Assembly: GCF_003217475.1 (NCBI RefSeq)
Contig: NZ_QJSP01000001.1
Coordinates: 124,001 to 188,000 of the forward strand
DNA from: Williamsia limnetica
Lineage (GTDB): Bacteria; Actinomycetota; Actinomycetes; Mycobacteriales; Mycobacteriaceae
Length of the DNA stretch: 64,000 nucleotides
Direction: 5' to 3'
The notes under the pieces were generated by a model. That model was not told the origin of the DNA, did no database searches, and saw only the letters and a list, made by a program, of their open reading frames with translations. A program made the position numbers and the translations under genes. This document shows, piece by piece, positions 52,704 to 63,865 of this stretch (positions are counted from its first letter, which is position 1; each line of letters opens with the position of its first letter).

Positions 52704-54314
52704 TCAGCCGATCCCGATCTCCGGCCGTCCGGCAGGAATCGTGACAGTGGCGCGGCGGTGTAGTGGGGCTTGTGGGTCTGCGATCGTGTCGGCGACGCGG
52801 AACTCTGCCTGCCAATCCTGGTGGGTGAGCCGGTTCAACACGTATCCACGCTGCGCATTTCCGAACTTGACGTGAGGTGACGCCGCTTTCAGCAACCGGT
52901 CGCTGTCATCACTGTCGGCGCCGTCGCCTCCGGACGAGATCGACGTCCCCGCGAGTTCGACACCCACCGTCGGTGCCGGGCGCGTATAGCTCGACCTGAG
53001 CTCGGACGCGACTGATCGATGGATGTCACCGACTATCGACACCAGGTTGTCGACGCCGCGGGTACGCGCCCCGTCGAGTACCCGGGCACGTGAGGCCTCG
53101 TAACCGCTCCAACCATCCATGCTCACCGCGCGGTCCCCGTTCTTGGTACGCGCGAGGTCGGCGAGCGTCGTCTGATGGGCCAGGACGTTCCAGCGGGTAC
53201 CGCTCGATGCGAGACCGTCGAGCAGCCACTGTTCTTGGGCCGCCCCGGTGATCGTGCGGTCGGCGCGGGCCGACAGGTCGTTCTGTGGGCCGTCGGTATC
53301 GCCATTGACCTGATCACTGCGGTATTGACGGGTGTCGAGCACGCTGAATTGAGCGACGTCGCCGAACGTGAAGCGCCGGTAGATCCGCATGTCCGCGCCG
53401 TTCGGCCGGAGCTCGGCGCGGACCGGGGTGTTCTCCCACCACGCCTTGAAGGCGGCAGCCCGGCGGTAGAGGAAGTCGGGCACGGGTGCCTGATCCTCAC
53501 AAATCGCTGCCGCCCAGTTGTTCTCGACCTCGTGATCGTCCATGGTGACGATGAACGGCAACATCCGATGCGCCTGCTGCAGGTGTGGATCGAGCTTGTA
53601 CAGTGCGTACCGCTCGCGGTAATCGTCGAGGGTCGTCATCTCGGAGAGCGCTGACTGTGGCATCGCGGTGGTGTTTCGTTGTCCGCCGCGGGTGGGTATC
53701 GCCTTCTCGTATACGTAATCGCCGAGGTGGAAGACAACGTCGGGCGCGGACCTCGCCATGTCGGCATACGCGTTGAAGAATCCGTCACCCCAAGATTGGC
53801 ACGAGGCCCAGGCGAACGTCATGGACGCTGTGGTGCCCAATGCCGAAGGTGCCGTTCGGGTACGACCGACATCGGAGATGTGCCCCGCTGCGCGGAAGCG
53901 GTAAAAGTAGTCGGTCGATGGCTCCAGCCCCCGCACGTCGACATGGATGCTGTGGCCGTCTGCGGATGTCGCCACCTCGATTCCGCGCCGCAGGATCTGG
54001 CGAAAAGTACTGTCGCGGGCCAGCTCCCATTCTACTGGCACGGGTATGTCTGTCATGCCACCGTGCGGCGCCAGCGGCGCGGAGGCCAGCCGGGTCCACA
54101 GGACGACCGCGTCGGGGAGCGGGTCGCCCGACGCCACGCCCAACGTGAACGGATGATCACCGTGATTCATCGGCGCAGGATAGGCGGCAGGAGCCTCGAT
54201 GAGGCCCGGAGTGAAGGCCAGCGCGCTTGCGACCCCTGTCCAGGTGAGGAACCTGCGTCGAGAGATTCCGGATCGAAGTGTCTTGTCGGGACTGATTCGA
54301 AGCGTGTTCGGCAC
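52704..54314 (-). CDS. phoD: Tat-exported alkaline phosphatase/phosphodiesterase PhoD
   Basis: This is a 536-residue secreted phosphohydrolase. The Tat signal ISRRRFLTWTGVASALAF (residues about 17-34) is followed by the PhoD N-terminal domain (HPFTLGVASGDPLPDAVVLWTRL) and the metallophosphatase domain, with ASCQSWGDGFFNAYADMA, FHLGDYVYE (metal Asp), TMDDHEVENNW, LDTRQYRSDQ and GDIHRSV (His ligand). PhoD enzymes need Ca and Fe and release phosphate from mono- and diesters, including teichoic acids, outside the cell. The start GTG 54314 is not strongly supported by a ribosome site. Pho-box control was not seen. Confidence 0.92.
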   Translation of the reverse strand: MPNTLRISPDKTLRSGISRRRFLTWTGVASALAFTPGLIEAPAAYPAPMNHGDHPFTLGVASGDPLPDAVVLWTRLASAPLAPHGGMTDIPVPVEWELARDSTFRQILRRGIEVATSADGHSIHVDVRGLEPSTDYFYRFRAAGHISDVGRTRTAPSALGTTASMTFAWASCQSWGDGFFNAYADMARSAPDVVFHLGDYVYEKAIPTRGGQRNTTAMPQSALSEMTTLDDYRERYALYKLDPHLQQAHRMLPFIVTMDDHEVENNWAAAICEDQAPVPDFLYRRAAAFKAWWENTPVRAELRPNGADMRIYRRFTFGDVAQFSVLDTRQYRSDQVNGDTDGPQNDLSARADRTITGAAQEQWLLDGLASSGTRWNVLAHQTTLADLARTKNGDRAVSMDGWSGYEASRARVLDGARTRGVDNLVSIVGDIHRSVASELRSSYTRPAPTVGVELAGTSISSGGDGADSDDSDRLLKAASPHVKFGNAQRGYVLNRLTHQDWQAEFRVADTIADPQAPLHRRATVTIPAGRPEIGIG

Positions 54315-54432
54315 AGGCGCAGCAGATCAGCGTGACCTGTCATCGCCGAGACATCGCGGTGAAGGTCAACCAAAAGCTGATCGACGACCGGATGTCATCA
54401 CAGGTCATCGGTGATGGGCGACCCGCCGGTGA

Positions 54433-54858
54433 TCAGCTGCCCTCGGCGTCCAGCCCGGAAACGACTGCCGTCATCACAGCACGCCAGTGTGTCCGCTGCT
54501 GTTCGCGTTCGTCGGCGTCGACGAGGCGTTCCTGATGGAAGCGGATGACGGTCTTGTGGTCACCCTCCGGTGTAACCGTCACCTGGACGATGGTCTCGTG
54601 GTCCCAATCCCTGGGCTGCCAGGTGAGCCGGATTCGTTCCTCACTGTGAAAGCTCCTCGTCTCGCCTGTGGTCCCATCGGCGGTCTCGTACTGCAGGCCT
54701 CGTTCATGTCGGAGTCGGACGCCGTGGCCGAGCCACACCGCGGTCCCGGCGTCGGAGGTCAAGAAGTCCCAAACCTCTTCGAGTGGGTGACCGACCGTCT
54801 TCGAGACGCCGATCTGCCAACCAGCATCTCGGGTATGCCCGGTCTGCCTGTTCGTCAC
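54433..54858 (-). CDS. SRPBCC/AHSA1-like protein
   Basis: This 141-residue protein has an AHSA1-type helix-grip fold: IGVSKTVGHPLEEVWDFLTSDAG at the start, WLGHGVRLRHERGL, SEERIRLTWQPRDWDHETIVQVTVTPEGDHKTVIRFHQERL across the strands, and a final helix WRAVMTAVVSGLDA. It may bind a hydrophobic ligand or act as an Aha1-like factor; no activity can be named. Its ATG overlaps the RidA stop (ATGA), so the two are translated together, under likely control of the WYL regulator divergent from RidA. Confidence 0.85.
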   Translation of the reverse strand: MTNRQTGHTRDAGWQIGVSKTVGHPLEEVWDFLTSDAGTAVWLGHGVRLRHERGLQYETADGTTGETRSFHSEERIRLTWQPRDWDHETIVQVTVTPEGDHKTVIRFHQERLVDADEREQQRTHWRAVMTAVVSGLDAEGS

Positions 54859-55259
54859 CGCTGCACCGCGGCCACAGCGGCCAACTCGACCAGCGCGCCC
54901 GGTACTCCCAGTGCAGGCACCATTGCCGCGGTGATCAGTGGCGGGTCGCTGTTGGGATCGAGCGATTGGGCCGCAACAGCGTATCCGGCGGTCAGGTCGA
55001 TGCCATCGACTGCGTAGAGCGTCAGGCTGACGACGTCGGACATGTCCGCGCCTGCCGCCGCCAAGGCGGTCTTCAGGTTGGCCATCACCTGAGCGGTCTG
55101 GGCGCCGATGTCATCTCCGCCCACGAGTGCCCCGTTCGCGTCGACCGCGTTCTGGCCCCCGACGAGGATGGTCGTGGCACCCGGTGGGATGACTGCGACG
55201 TGACTGAATGCGGGACTGTTGATCAGCCCCTCGGGTTTGAGCAGCTTGATGGTTTCCAT
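54855..55259 (-). CDS. RidA/YjgF-family protein
   Basis: This 134-residue protein resembles the RidA enamine/imine deaminase family, which clears reactive 2-aminoacrylate. FSHVAVIPPGATTILVGGQNAVDANG at about residues 18-43, GAQTAQVMANLKTALAAAGADMSDVVSLTLY near 52-82 and the C-terminal GVPGALVELAAVAAV are family traits. The Arg that binds the substrate carboxylate in true RidA (near the IRV/ARxxV site) is not seen here, so it may belong to a divergent RidA subfamily. It is co-translated with the SRPBCC gene and divergent from the WYL regulator. Confidence 0.85.
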   Translation of the reverse strand: METIKLLKPEGLINSPAFSHVAVIPPGATTILVGGQNAVDANGALVGGDDIGAQTAQVMANLKTALAAAGADMSDVVSLTLYAVDGIDLTAGYAVAAQSLDPNSDPPLITAAMVPALGVPGALVELAAVAAVQR

Positions 55260-55292
55260 GTTCTGACCGTAAACGAATACCCTGCCCAGAGT

Positions 55293-55307
55293 TGTCAGGG
55301 TTTGACA
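55293..55307. promoter_or_regulatory. Candidate WYL-regulator site with -35-like TTGACA
   Basis: TGTCA-GGGTT-TGACA is a 5-bp-arm inverted repeat in the 61-base gap between the RidA and WYL genes; its right half forms TTTGACA. Position suits control of both genes by the WYL protein. Short and therefore weakly supported. Confidence 0.4.
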
Positions 55308-55320
55308 TCATATTTGAACA

Positions 55321-56265
55321 ATGTCTACTCCCACCGGCCGCCGTCTGCAGGCGTTGGCAATCTTGCAGTCCAACCCGGGTATCAGCGCGGGTAGGCTCGC
55401 CGAGCGACTGAACGTCACCGAGCGCACCGCGAGGCGCGACGTCGAACACCTCCGAGAAATCGGCTACCGAATCGATGCCGAAGCCGGCCGATTCGGCGGC
55501 TACACCTTGTCGTCGGGAGCAGCGAGTCCACCGCTGGTTCTTGACGCCGACGAGTCCCTTGCGGTGGCTCTCGGATTGCATTCCTCGGTCGGGGTCGGTG
55601 GTTTGGCGCCCGCGGCGGTCACCGCGCTCGCCAAACTGACCGAGACGATGCCCGCGCGGCTGCGCGGGCGTTTCGAAGCGGTGGCCGCGGCCGAGGCCGT
55701 CGACGGCGATGAGGTTCGATCCGCCGATGCGGGGGTTCTGGTCGCCCTGGCGCTGGCCTGCCGCGCGCAGGAGGGCGTGCGATTCCGGCATCGCCGGCGA
55801 TCTGACGAGCCGGGCCGCGCGCGCGATGTCCAGCCCGGGCAGTTGGTCCGGGCGGGCGGGCGCTGGTATCTGGTCGGCCATGAGCGGGGGAGCGAGCGGT
55901 GGCGTGCCTACGCCCTGGACCGGATCGCAGACGTCAGGCCGTTGGGAACCAAGTTCTCGACGCCGCCTCAGCCGCCTGATGCCGCAGCGTTCGTCGCCGA
56001 CAGCGTTGCGCACGGATGGCGCCACAGAATCCGTGTACGCGTGTACCTGTCGGGGGAGGAGATCAGAAAGCTGGTCCGTCCATCTGTCGCCTCTGTCACC
56101 GACGAGGGCGACGACTGCATCCTCTCGCTCGGAGCGGACGATCTCGACTGGGCGGCGCGGTGGCTGGTCTACCTCAACGTCGACTTCGATGTACTCGAGC
56201 CTGCGGAACTCGCCGACCGATTACACTCCCTCGGTTCCTGGATCGCTGCCCGCTACACGGGGTGA
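55321..56265 (+). CDS. WYL-domain transcriptional regulator (YafY-type)
   Basis: This is a 314-residue regulator. The N-terminal HTH_11 domain reads LQALAILQSNPGISAGRLAERLNVTERTARRDVEHLREIGY (residues about 10-50, recognition helix TERTARRDVEHL). The central WYL domain has PGQLVRAGGRWYLVGHERGSERWRAYALDRIADVRPL, and a C-terminal WCX-like domain ends the protein. WYL proteins sense nucleic acid or small ligands and act as local activators or repressors. Divergent from the RidA/SRPBCC pair, its likely targets. Confidence 0.9.
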   Translation: MSTPTGRRLQALAILQSNPGISAGRLAERLNVTERTARRDVEHLREIGYRIDAEAGRFGGYTLSSGAASPPLVLDADESLAVALGLHSSVGVGGLAPAAVTALAKLTETMPARLRGRFEAVAAAEAVDGDEVRSADAGVLVALALACRAQEGVRFRHRRRSDEPGRARDVQPGQLVRAGGRWYLVGHERGSERWRAYALDRIADVRPLGTKFSTPPQPPDAAAFVADSVAHGWRHRIRVRVYLSGEEIRKLVRPSVASVTDEGDDCILSLGADDLDWAARWLVYLNVDFDVLEPAELADRLHSLGSWIAARYTG

Positions 56266-56335
56266 CGAGCGCATCTTGTCCGGTCACCGGCACACGATGA
56301 ACCACGTGGCTGCGGCTGCACCGTATTGTTCTGTA

Positions 56336-57361
56336 TCAGTTGGATTTTGGTGTCCACCCGAGCTTGGGCCCGAGATGGGTGGCCATGTCAGTGATGATTT
56401 GGAGATAGTCGGCCTCGTCGAAGGAGAACGGCAACGCGAAGGCGACCTCCTGGACTCGCAGAAAACCCGCGTGGGAGTAGAGAATGTCGGCGATCTCCTC
56501 AGACGATCCCACCACGTCGGGCGCGAACACCATTTGGCGTGGACCTTGCGGCGACAATGTGCGATCGAAGCGGGCGGCCGCATACTCCTTGTACTTCTTG
56601 ATCTGTTCCGGGGTCGCGGAATCCGTGGGGATCACCACCAATCCCTGTGAGACGCGGGCATTTCCAGGATGGGGATGATTGGCCCGATACGCGTCGATGT
56701 GTTCGGCCTGGATCGTGGCGAAGTCGCGCGAGTCGGTTCCCTCGGTGTTCACCACCGAACTGGTCAAATAGTTGAGGCCCTGTTGTCCGGCCCAGATCGC
56801 TGAAGAGAGCATGCCGCCGTACCAGAGCCGGTCGATCAATCCGGGTGACTGTGGTTGGACGATTCTGGAGAATTGCTCGATCCCGATCGTCCCTTCGAAG
56901 TCGCTGACCGGCACCCCTCGAATGTTGTCCATGAGGCGAAGGACTCGATCTTTGCTGAAGTTCTCCAGCTCGTGCGACTCCGGGTACAGCTTTGTCTTGA
57001 AGTCGTCGTACCGCATCGGGGTGCCCACTGACACACCTGGATTGATCCTGCCGCCCGAGAGCAGGTCGACGGTCGCGAGGTCTTCGGCCAACCGGAGGGG
57101 GTTCTCGAGCCCCAGCGGAATGACCGCGGTACCCAGCTCGATCCGCTTGGTGCGCTGGGTGGCGGCGGCCATCACCGCGACCGGCGACGAGATCCCGTAC
57201 TGCAGGTGCCGATGCCGAAGCCAGACGCTGTCGAACCCGAGTTCTTCGGCCAGTTCGATGGTGCGCAGCATCTCCTCGTGGCCGGTACGCGGATCCGCGG
57301 GGTCGAAACGTCCGATGGTGAGAAAACCGAGCTTGGCGAGACTCTGACCTGGCTGTGGCAC
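56336..57361 (-). CDS. LLM-class flavin-dependent oxidoreductase
   Basis: This 341-residue luciferase-like TIM-barrel protein has KLGFLTIGRFDPADPRTGHEEML at the start, ELAEELGFDSVWLRHRHLQYG near 34-54, KRIELGTAVIPLGLENPLRLAEDLATVDLLSGGRINPGVSVGTP (the core LLM block) near 75-117, and DVVGSSEEIADIL near 285. Partner flavin (FMN or F420) cannot be decided. GTG 57361 follows GGAGGTTGAAC, which favours it over the TTG at 57367. It follows the TetR gene at once (stop codon inside the ribosome-site region), so they are one operon. Confidence 0.87.
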   Translation of the reverse strand: MPQPGQSLAKLGFLTIGRFDPADPRTGHEEMLRTIELAEELGFDSVWLRHRHLQYGISSPVAVMAAATQRTKRIELGTAVIPLGLENPLRLAEDLATVDLLSGGRINPGVSVGTPMRYDDFKTKLYPESHELENFSKDRVLRLMDNIRGVPVSDFEGTIGIEQFSRIVQPQSPGLIDRLWYGGMLSSAIWAGQQGLNYLTSSVVNTEGTDSRDFATIQAEHIDAYRANHPHPGNARVSQGLVVIPTDSATPEQIKKYKEYAAARFDRTLSPQGPRQMVFAPDVVGSSEEIADILYSHAGFLRVQEVAFALPFSFDEADYLQIITDMATHLGPKLGWTPKSN

Positions 57362-57363
57362 GT

Positions 57364-60335
<2,972 letters not shown>

Positions 60336-60409
60336 CCGACCGGTGAGAAGTGGAGCGCTCTGCGGTCTACCTCTGTGATGGTCGCCGCAACCGATCGAAG
60401 AGGAGAAAA

Positions 60410-60958
60410 ATGCGCACGCTCGCAATCACGCAGAACATGACCTTGGACGGATCGATCGAGATGCTCACCGGCTGGTTTGATCCGACCGTGGACGACCCCG
60501 ATCTGTTGGATGAGTCGCATCGCCAGGATGCCGAGGCCGACGCACTGCTGGTGGGGCGGCAGACCTTTGTCGACTTCCGCGGCTATTGGCCTGCCCAGGT
60601 CGATGACCGCACCGGTGTCACCGACTACCTGGACAACGTCCAGAAGTACGTCGTGTCGTCCACCCTGACCGACCCCGAGTGGCAGAATTCGACGATCCTG
60701 TCCGGGGACCCGGTGTCCGCAGTCCGTCTTCTCAAAGCGCAGCCGGGCAAGGACATCGTGCTGACCGGAAGCATCAGCCTCGGGCACACGCTCATCGAGG
60801 CGGGCCTGGTCGACGAGTTCCGATTGTTCGTGTACCCCGTGGTGCAGGGCAGAGGCCGTCGATTGTTCCCCGAGGGCCGGGAGGCATCCAACCTGACGCT
60901 GCTCCAATCGCGGGCGTTCCGGTGCGGTGTGACACTGATGCGCTACGCGGTGAGCTGA
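60410..60958 (+). CDS. RibD C-terminal/DHFR-like family reductase
   Basis: This 182-residue protein has the RibD C-terminal (dihydrofolate reductase-like) fold: MRTLAITQNMTLDGSIEM at the start (the usual NxTLDG), DALLVGRQTFVDFRGYWP near 45-62, YVVSSTLTDPEW near 84, DIVLTGSISLGHTLIEAGLVDEFRLFVYPVVQGRGRRLF near 116-153. It is an NADPH-dependent reductase by family; the substrate is unknown. ATG 60410 follows GAAGAGGAGAAAA. It converges on the MarR gene with 2 bases between stops. Confidence 0.88.
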   Translation: MRTLAITQNMTLDGSIEMLTGWFDPTVDDPDLLDESHRQDAEADALLVGRQTFVDFRGYWPAQVDDRTGVTDYLDNVQKYVVSSTLTDPEWQNSTILSGDPVSAVRLLKAQPGKDIVLTGSISLGHTLIEAGLVDEFRLFVYPVVQGRGRRLFPEGREASNLTLLQSRAFRCGVTLMRYAVS

Positions 60959-60960
60959 CC

Positions 60961-61431
60961 TCAGCGTGCGCCGGGTTTCGGCTCGTTGATCCGTTTGCCG
61001 ATGGCGGCGAGCTGACGTATCTGCGCCCGGCTCAGCCTGTCGACGACCAGGTTCCGCACGTTCGCGGCATAGCCGGGCGCCGTCGCAACGACCTTCTCCC
61101 AACCGGCCTGCGTAAGTGAAGCATTCGTGAAACGACCGTCATCCGGGCAGGGCCTGCGCTGCACCCAGTCGCGTTTCTCGAGCCTCGTGACGACATGTGA
61201 GAGGCGCGAGAGCGATCCGTTCGCGAGTTCGGCGAGGGCGCTCATCCGAAGTGTCCGGTCGGGCGCCTCGGAAAGCGATGCGAGGACCTCATATTCGAAA
61301 TGGGTCAGCTGTGCATCACGGAGGAGCTGCGCGTCCAGGGCGTGGGGTAGCCGCGACAGCAGGATCGCCACCTGGATCCAGGCGTCCATTTCTTCGTCGT
61401 CGAGCCAATTCGGCTCGGGCTCGTTGCGCAT
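60961..61431 (-). CDS. MarR family transcriptional regulator
   Basis: This is a 156-residue winged-helix regulator: WIQVAILLSRLPHALDAQLLRDAQLTHFEYEVLASLSEAP (dimer helices), LRMSALAELANGSLSRLSHVVTRLEKRDWV (recognition helix SLSRLSHVVTRL), and wing PCPDDGRFTNASLTQAG. The start is ATG 61431; the in-frame ATG at 61467 would start inside the operator. Divergent from a DoxX gene, with two near-identical operators between them, so it most likely represses both. Confidence 0.9.
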   Translation of the reverse strand: MRNEPEPNWLDDEEMDAWIQVAILLSRLPHALDAQLLRDAQLTHFEYEVLASLSEAPDRTLRMSALAELANGSLSRLSHVVTRLEKRDWVQRRPCPDDGRFTNASLTQAGWEKVVATAPGYAANVRNLVVDRLSRAQIRQLAAIGKRINEPKPGAR

Positions 61432-61466
61432 CGCTGCAGTGTAATACCGGGCACGACGGCAGATCA

Positions 61467-61521
61467 TTCATTTGACGCTTCAAGTGAACAACCCTACGAT
61501 TCACTTGATTCATCAAGTAAA
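61467..61521. promoter_or_regulatory. Two near-identical 22-bp MarR operators
   Basis: Site 1 TTCATTTGA-N4-TCAAGTGAA (61467-61488) and site 2 TTCACTTGA-N4-TCAAGTAAA (61500-61521) each pair at 8 of 9 arm positions. Centres are 33 bases apart (about three turns). A further half site, ACAAGTGA, lies at 61525. They fill the gap between the divergent MarR and DoxX genes. Confidence 0.85.
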
Positions 61522-61545
61522 TCTACAAGTGAGGGCTATCGAGAC

Positions 61546-62007
61546 ATGAACAACCCCATCATCCGAAGCACCGGAATCCTGATCGCGCGCATCGGTCTCG
61601 GAATCGTGTTCTTGGCGCACGGCTTGCAGAAAATCAACACGTACGGCTTCTCCGGCACCAAGGCGAGCTTCGAAGGAATGGACGTTCCGCTGGCCCCGGT
61701 GTCGGCATTTGCTGTCACCTGGCTCGAAATCCTCGGCGGCATCGCGCTGATCGCAGGGCTGCTGACCCCGATCGTGGGCATACTCTTCTTCCTCGACATG
61801 CTGGGCGCATACTTCTTCGCGCACATCGACGCCGGCCTGTGGGTCTCCGATGGTGGCTACGAGCTCGTGCTGGCTCTGGGCGCAGGTGCGCTGCTGCTCG
61901 CAGTGGTGGGCGCAGGGCGATTCAGCGTTGATGCCGTGCTCGGCACCAAGGTCGGCTGGCTCGCTGCCGACGGCCCCCGGACGCGGGAGACCGTCAACGC
62001 CGGCTGA
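61546..62007 (+). CDS. DoxX family membrane protein
   Basis: This 153-residue protein has four predicted helices and the DoxX signature: STGILIARIGLGIVFLAHGLQKI at the start, FAVTWLEILGGIALIAGLLTPIVGILFFLDMLGAYFFAHI in the middle, and ELVLALGAGALLLAVVGAGRFSVDA at the end. DoxX proteins support redox or sulfur-linked processes at the membrane, and in mycobacteria a DoxX member acts with SodA and SseA. The start is ATG 61546. Controlled by the divergent MarR (two operators), which suggests induction by a small molecule or oxidative signal. Confidence 0.9.
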   Translation: MNNPIIRSTGILIARIGLGIVFLAHGLQKINTYGFSGTKASFEGMDVPLAPVSAFAVTWLEILGGIALIAGLLTPIVGILFFLDMLGAYFFAHIDAGLWVSDGGYELVLALGAGALLLAVVGAGRFSVDAVLGTKVGWLAADGPRTRETVNAG

Positions 62008-62087
62008 CGCGAGAGTGCTGGTCAGTGGTTGAAGCGCCCGATTTATGGGTATGAGGCCAGGATGCACCGACCAAGCACGATCTCGTA

Positions 62088-63314
62088 GTGGCGCCTGACG
62101 GCGAGAGGGCTCAGCCCAGCGACCGCGACGACAATGCAGGGGGTCAGCGGACCCCGCTGAACGAGCCGCCGCGGCTCCGGACGGACGACAACCGGGCCGC
62201 GAGCCGGTTGGAGCTCTTCTACGACCTGGCCTACGTGCTGGTCATCCACCAGATCGCAATCGCGTTCAACAAGGACCTCACGTGGCACGGTGCCGCAGTG
62301 TTCGCAGGGCTGTTCGCCATCACGTGGTGGTCGTGGGTGACGATGACCCTGTACGCCAACCGCTTCGACACCAACGACGTGATCTACCGGGTCCTCAAAC
62401 TCGGTGCGACGTTCGCGGTGGCCGTCATGGCCGCCAGTGCCGGGTCGATCCCGTCGTCCGGGGTCGCCGCGTTCACCGTGGGATACGTGGCGACGCGGGT
62501 GGTCCTGGCCGTCCTGTACGCGCGGGCATGGGTGCACATCATCGACTCGCGCCCCACCATCAACCTCTATTTCGCGACGACGTTGTTCAGCTCCGTGCTC
62601 TGGACGGCATCGTTGTTCACCCCCGCTCCGGTGACCTATGGATTGTGGGCGGCGGGGATTCTGATCGAGGCGGCCGCGCCCATCGCAGCGACCCGCTGGG
62701 GCCCGGACGTCCCCCTGCATCTCGACCACTTGCCGGAACGTTTCGGCCTGTTCGTGATCTTGGTCCTCGGCGAATCGGTGTCCGCGATCGTCCTGGGCAT
62801 GCACGATACGCACTGGGCGTTGTCCTCGGTCGTCGTGGCGGGCCTCGGCTTCACGATCGCTGCCGCGCTGTGGTGGATGTACTTCGACATCGGGGGAGCC
62901 GAGGCGAAAACCCTGCTGCAGGCAGATGACGATGCCCACAGCAGCGGCCGCGCAGACTCCTACATCTACGGGCACCTTCCGCTGACCCTGGGGGCGGCGC
63001 TGCTCGGCGTGGGAATCGAGCAGTATGTGCTGCACCCGGTAGGAGAGCTGACGGCCGGCGGCCGTTGGGCGTTGTGCGGCGGGCTCGCGCTGTTCGTCGC
63101 CGGCGTCTGCATGGTGCTGGCAGGCAGCGCGCAGTCCTGGCGGGCCGTGTTCCCATGGCCGGCCATCGCGATCCCTGCCGTCGTGGTCGTCGGTTTCGTC
63201 GACAACGCGATCCCGTTCACCTCCGCGATCTTCCTGGCGATCGGATCGATCGTGGCCGTGGTCACCGGCATCGTCCGGCGACGTCAGAGCGCCATGAAAA
63301 CCACCGAGACCTGA
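62088..63314 (+). CDS. Low temperature requirement A (LtrA) family membrane protein
   Basis: This is a 408-residue membrane protein with about 11 helices. It opens with a polar tail, then SRLELFYDLAYVLVIHQIA, the hallmark ELFxDLxFV start of LtrA proteins, WSWVTMTLYANRFDTNDVIYRV near 87-108, and HLPERFGLFVILVLGESVSAIVLG near 218-241, the second family block (ER.gL..ii.lGE). The role in Listeria cold growth is only genetic; the molecular function is unknown. A GTG at 62088 is the chosen start, though no good ribosome site is seen. Confidence 0.88.
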   Translation: MAPDGERAQPSDRDDNAGGQRTPLNEPPRLRTDDNRAASRLELFYDLAYVLVIHQIAIAFNKDLTWHGAAVFAGLFAITWWSWVTMTLYANRFDTNDVIYRVLKLGATFAVAVMAASAGSIPSSGVAAFTVGYVATRVVLAVLYARAWVHIIDSRPTINLYFATTLFSSVLWTASLFTPAPVTYGLWAAGILIEAAAPIAATRWGPDVPLHLDHLPERFGLFVILVLGESVSAIVLGMHDTHWALSSVVVAGLGFTIAAALWWMYFDIGGAEAKTLLQADDDAHSSGRADSYIYGHLPLTLGAALLGVGIEQYVLHPVGELTAGGRWALCGGLALFVAGVCMVLAGSAQSWRAVFPWPAIAIPAVVVVGFVDNAIPFTSAIFLAIGSIVAVVTGIVRRRQSAMKTTET

Positions 63315-63367
63315 TCGATCGACACACTGATGGCGTGAGGACCGGGCGGAGTGGGTAGCCTGACCCG

Positions 63368-63847
63368 GTGGGCATGCTGACGCCGCTGGCGGTCAAGATA
63401 GGTGCGGTCTCGTGGATGCCGAAAATGCTCCCGATCATCGAGAAGTGCGATGTACGGTTGCAAGGCCTGACCAAGGGGCGGCTGAGCGTTCTGGACATCG
63501 CCGGCCTTCCCAACATCGTCTTACGGGTACCTGGTCGCAAAACCGGGAACGTGCGGTCGACTCCCTTGCTGTGTGTCCCGCAGAACGGTGGCTGGTTGAT
63601 CGCCGGTTCGTATTTCGGCAATCCCAAGTTGCCCACCTGGGTACTCAACCTCCGCGCGTGCGAGACGGCAGAAGTCATCTATCGCGGGAAGACGCTGTCC
63701 GTCGGTTGGCGTGAGATCACCGGGACCGAAAGGGATCAGGCCTGGCAGACTCTGCTGGCCACGTGGCCGAACTTCGCCATCTACGAGCAGCGCACCGAGC
63801 GACTGATCCCCGTCTTCTTCTTGGCCCCCGGTCCCTCGAAGTCGTAG
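63368..63847 (+). CDS. Ddn-like deazaflavin-dependent nitroreductase family protein
   Basis: This is a 159-residue split-barrel protein of the actinobacterial F420H2-dependent quinone reductase (Ddn) family. VLRVPGRKTGNVRSTPLLCVPQNGGWLIAGSYFGNPKLPTWVLNLRA (residues about 51-97) contains the R-K-T-G, G-S-.-.-G and P-.-W-.-.-N-L signature that binds F420. The end has TWPNFAIYEQRTERLIPVFFL, also typical. In mycobacteria such proteins reduce quinones and activate nitroimidazoles. The GTG at 63368 is the chosen start. Confidence 0.9.
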   Translation: MGMLTPLAVKIGAVSWMPKMLPIIEKCDVRLQGLTKGRLSVLDIAGLPNIVLRVPGRKTGNVRSTPLLCVPQNGGWLIAGSYFGNPKLPTWVLNLRACETAEVIYRGKTLSVGWREITGTERDQAWQTLLATWPNFAIYEQRTERLIPVFFLAPGPSKS

Positions 63848-63865
63848 ACCGGGCGGAACCGGACG

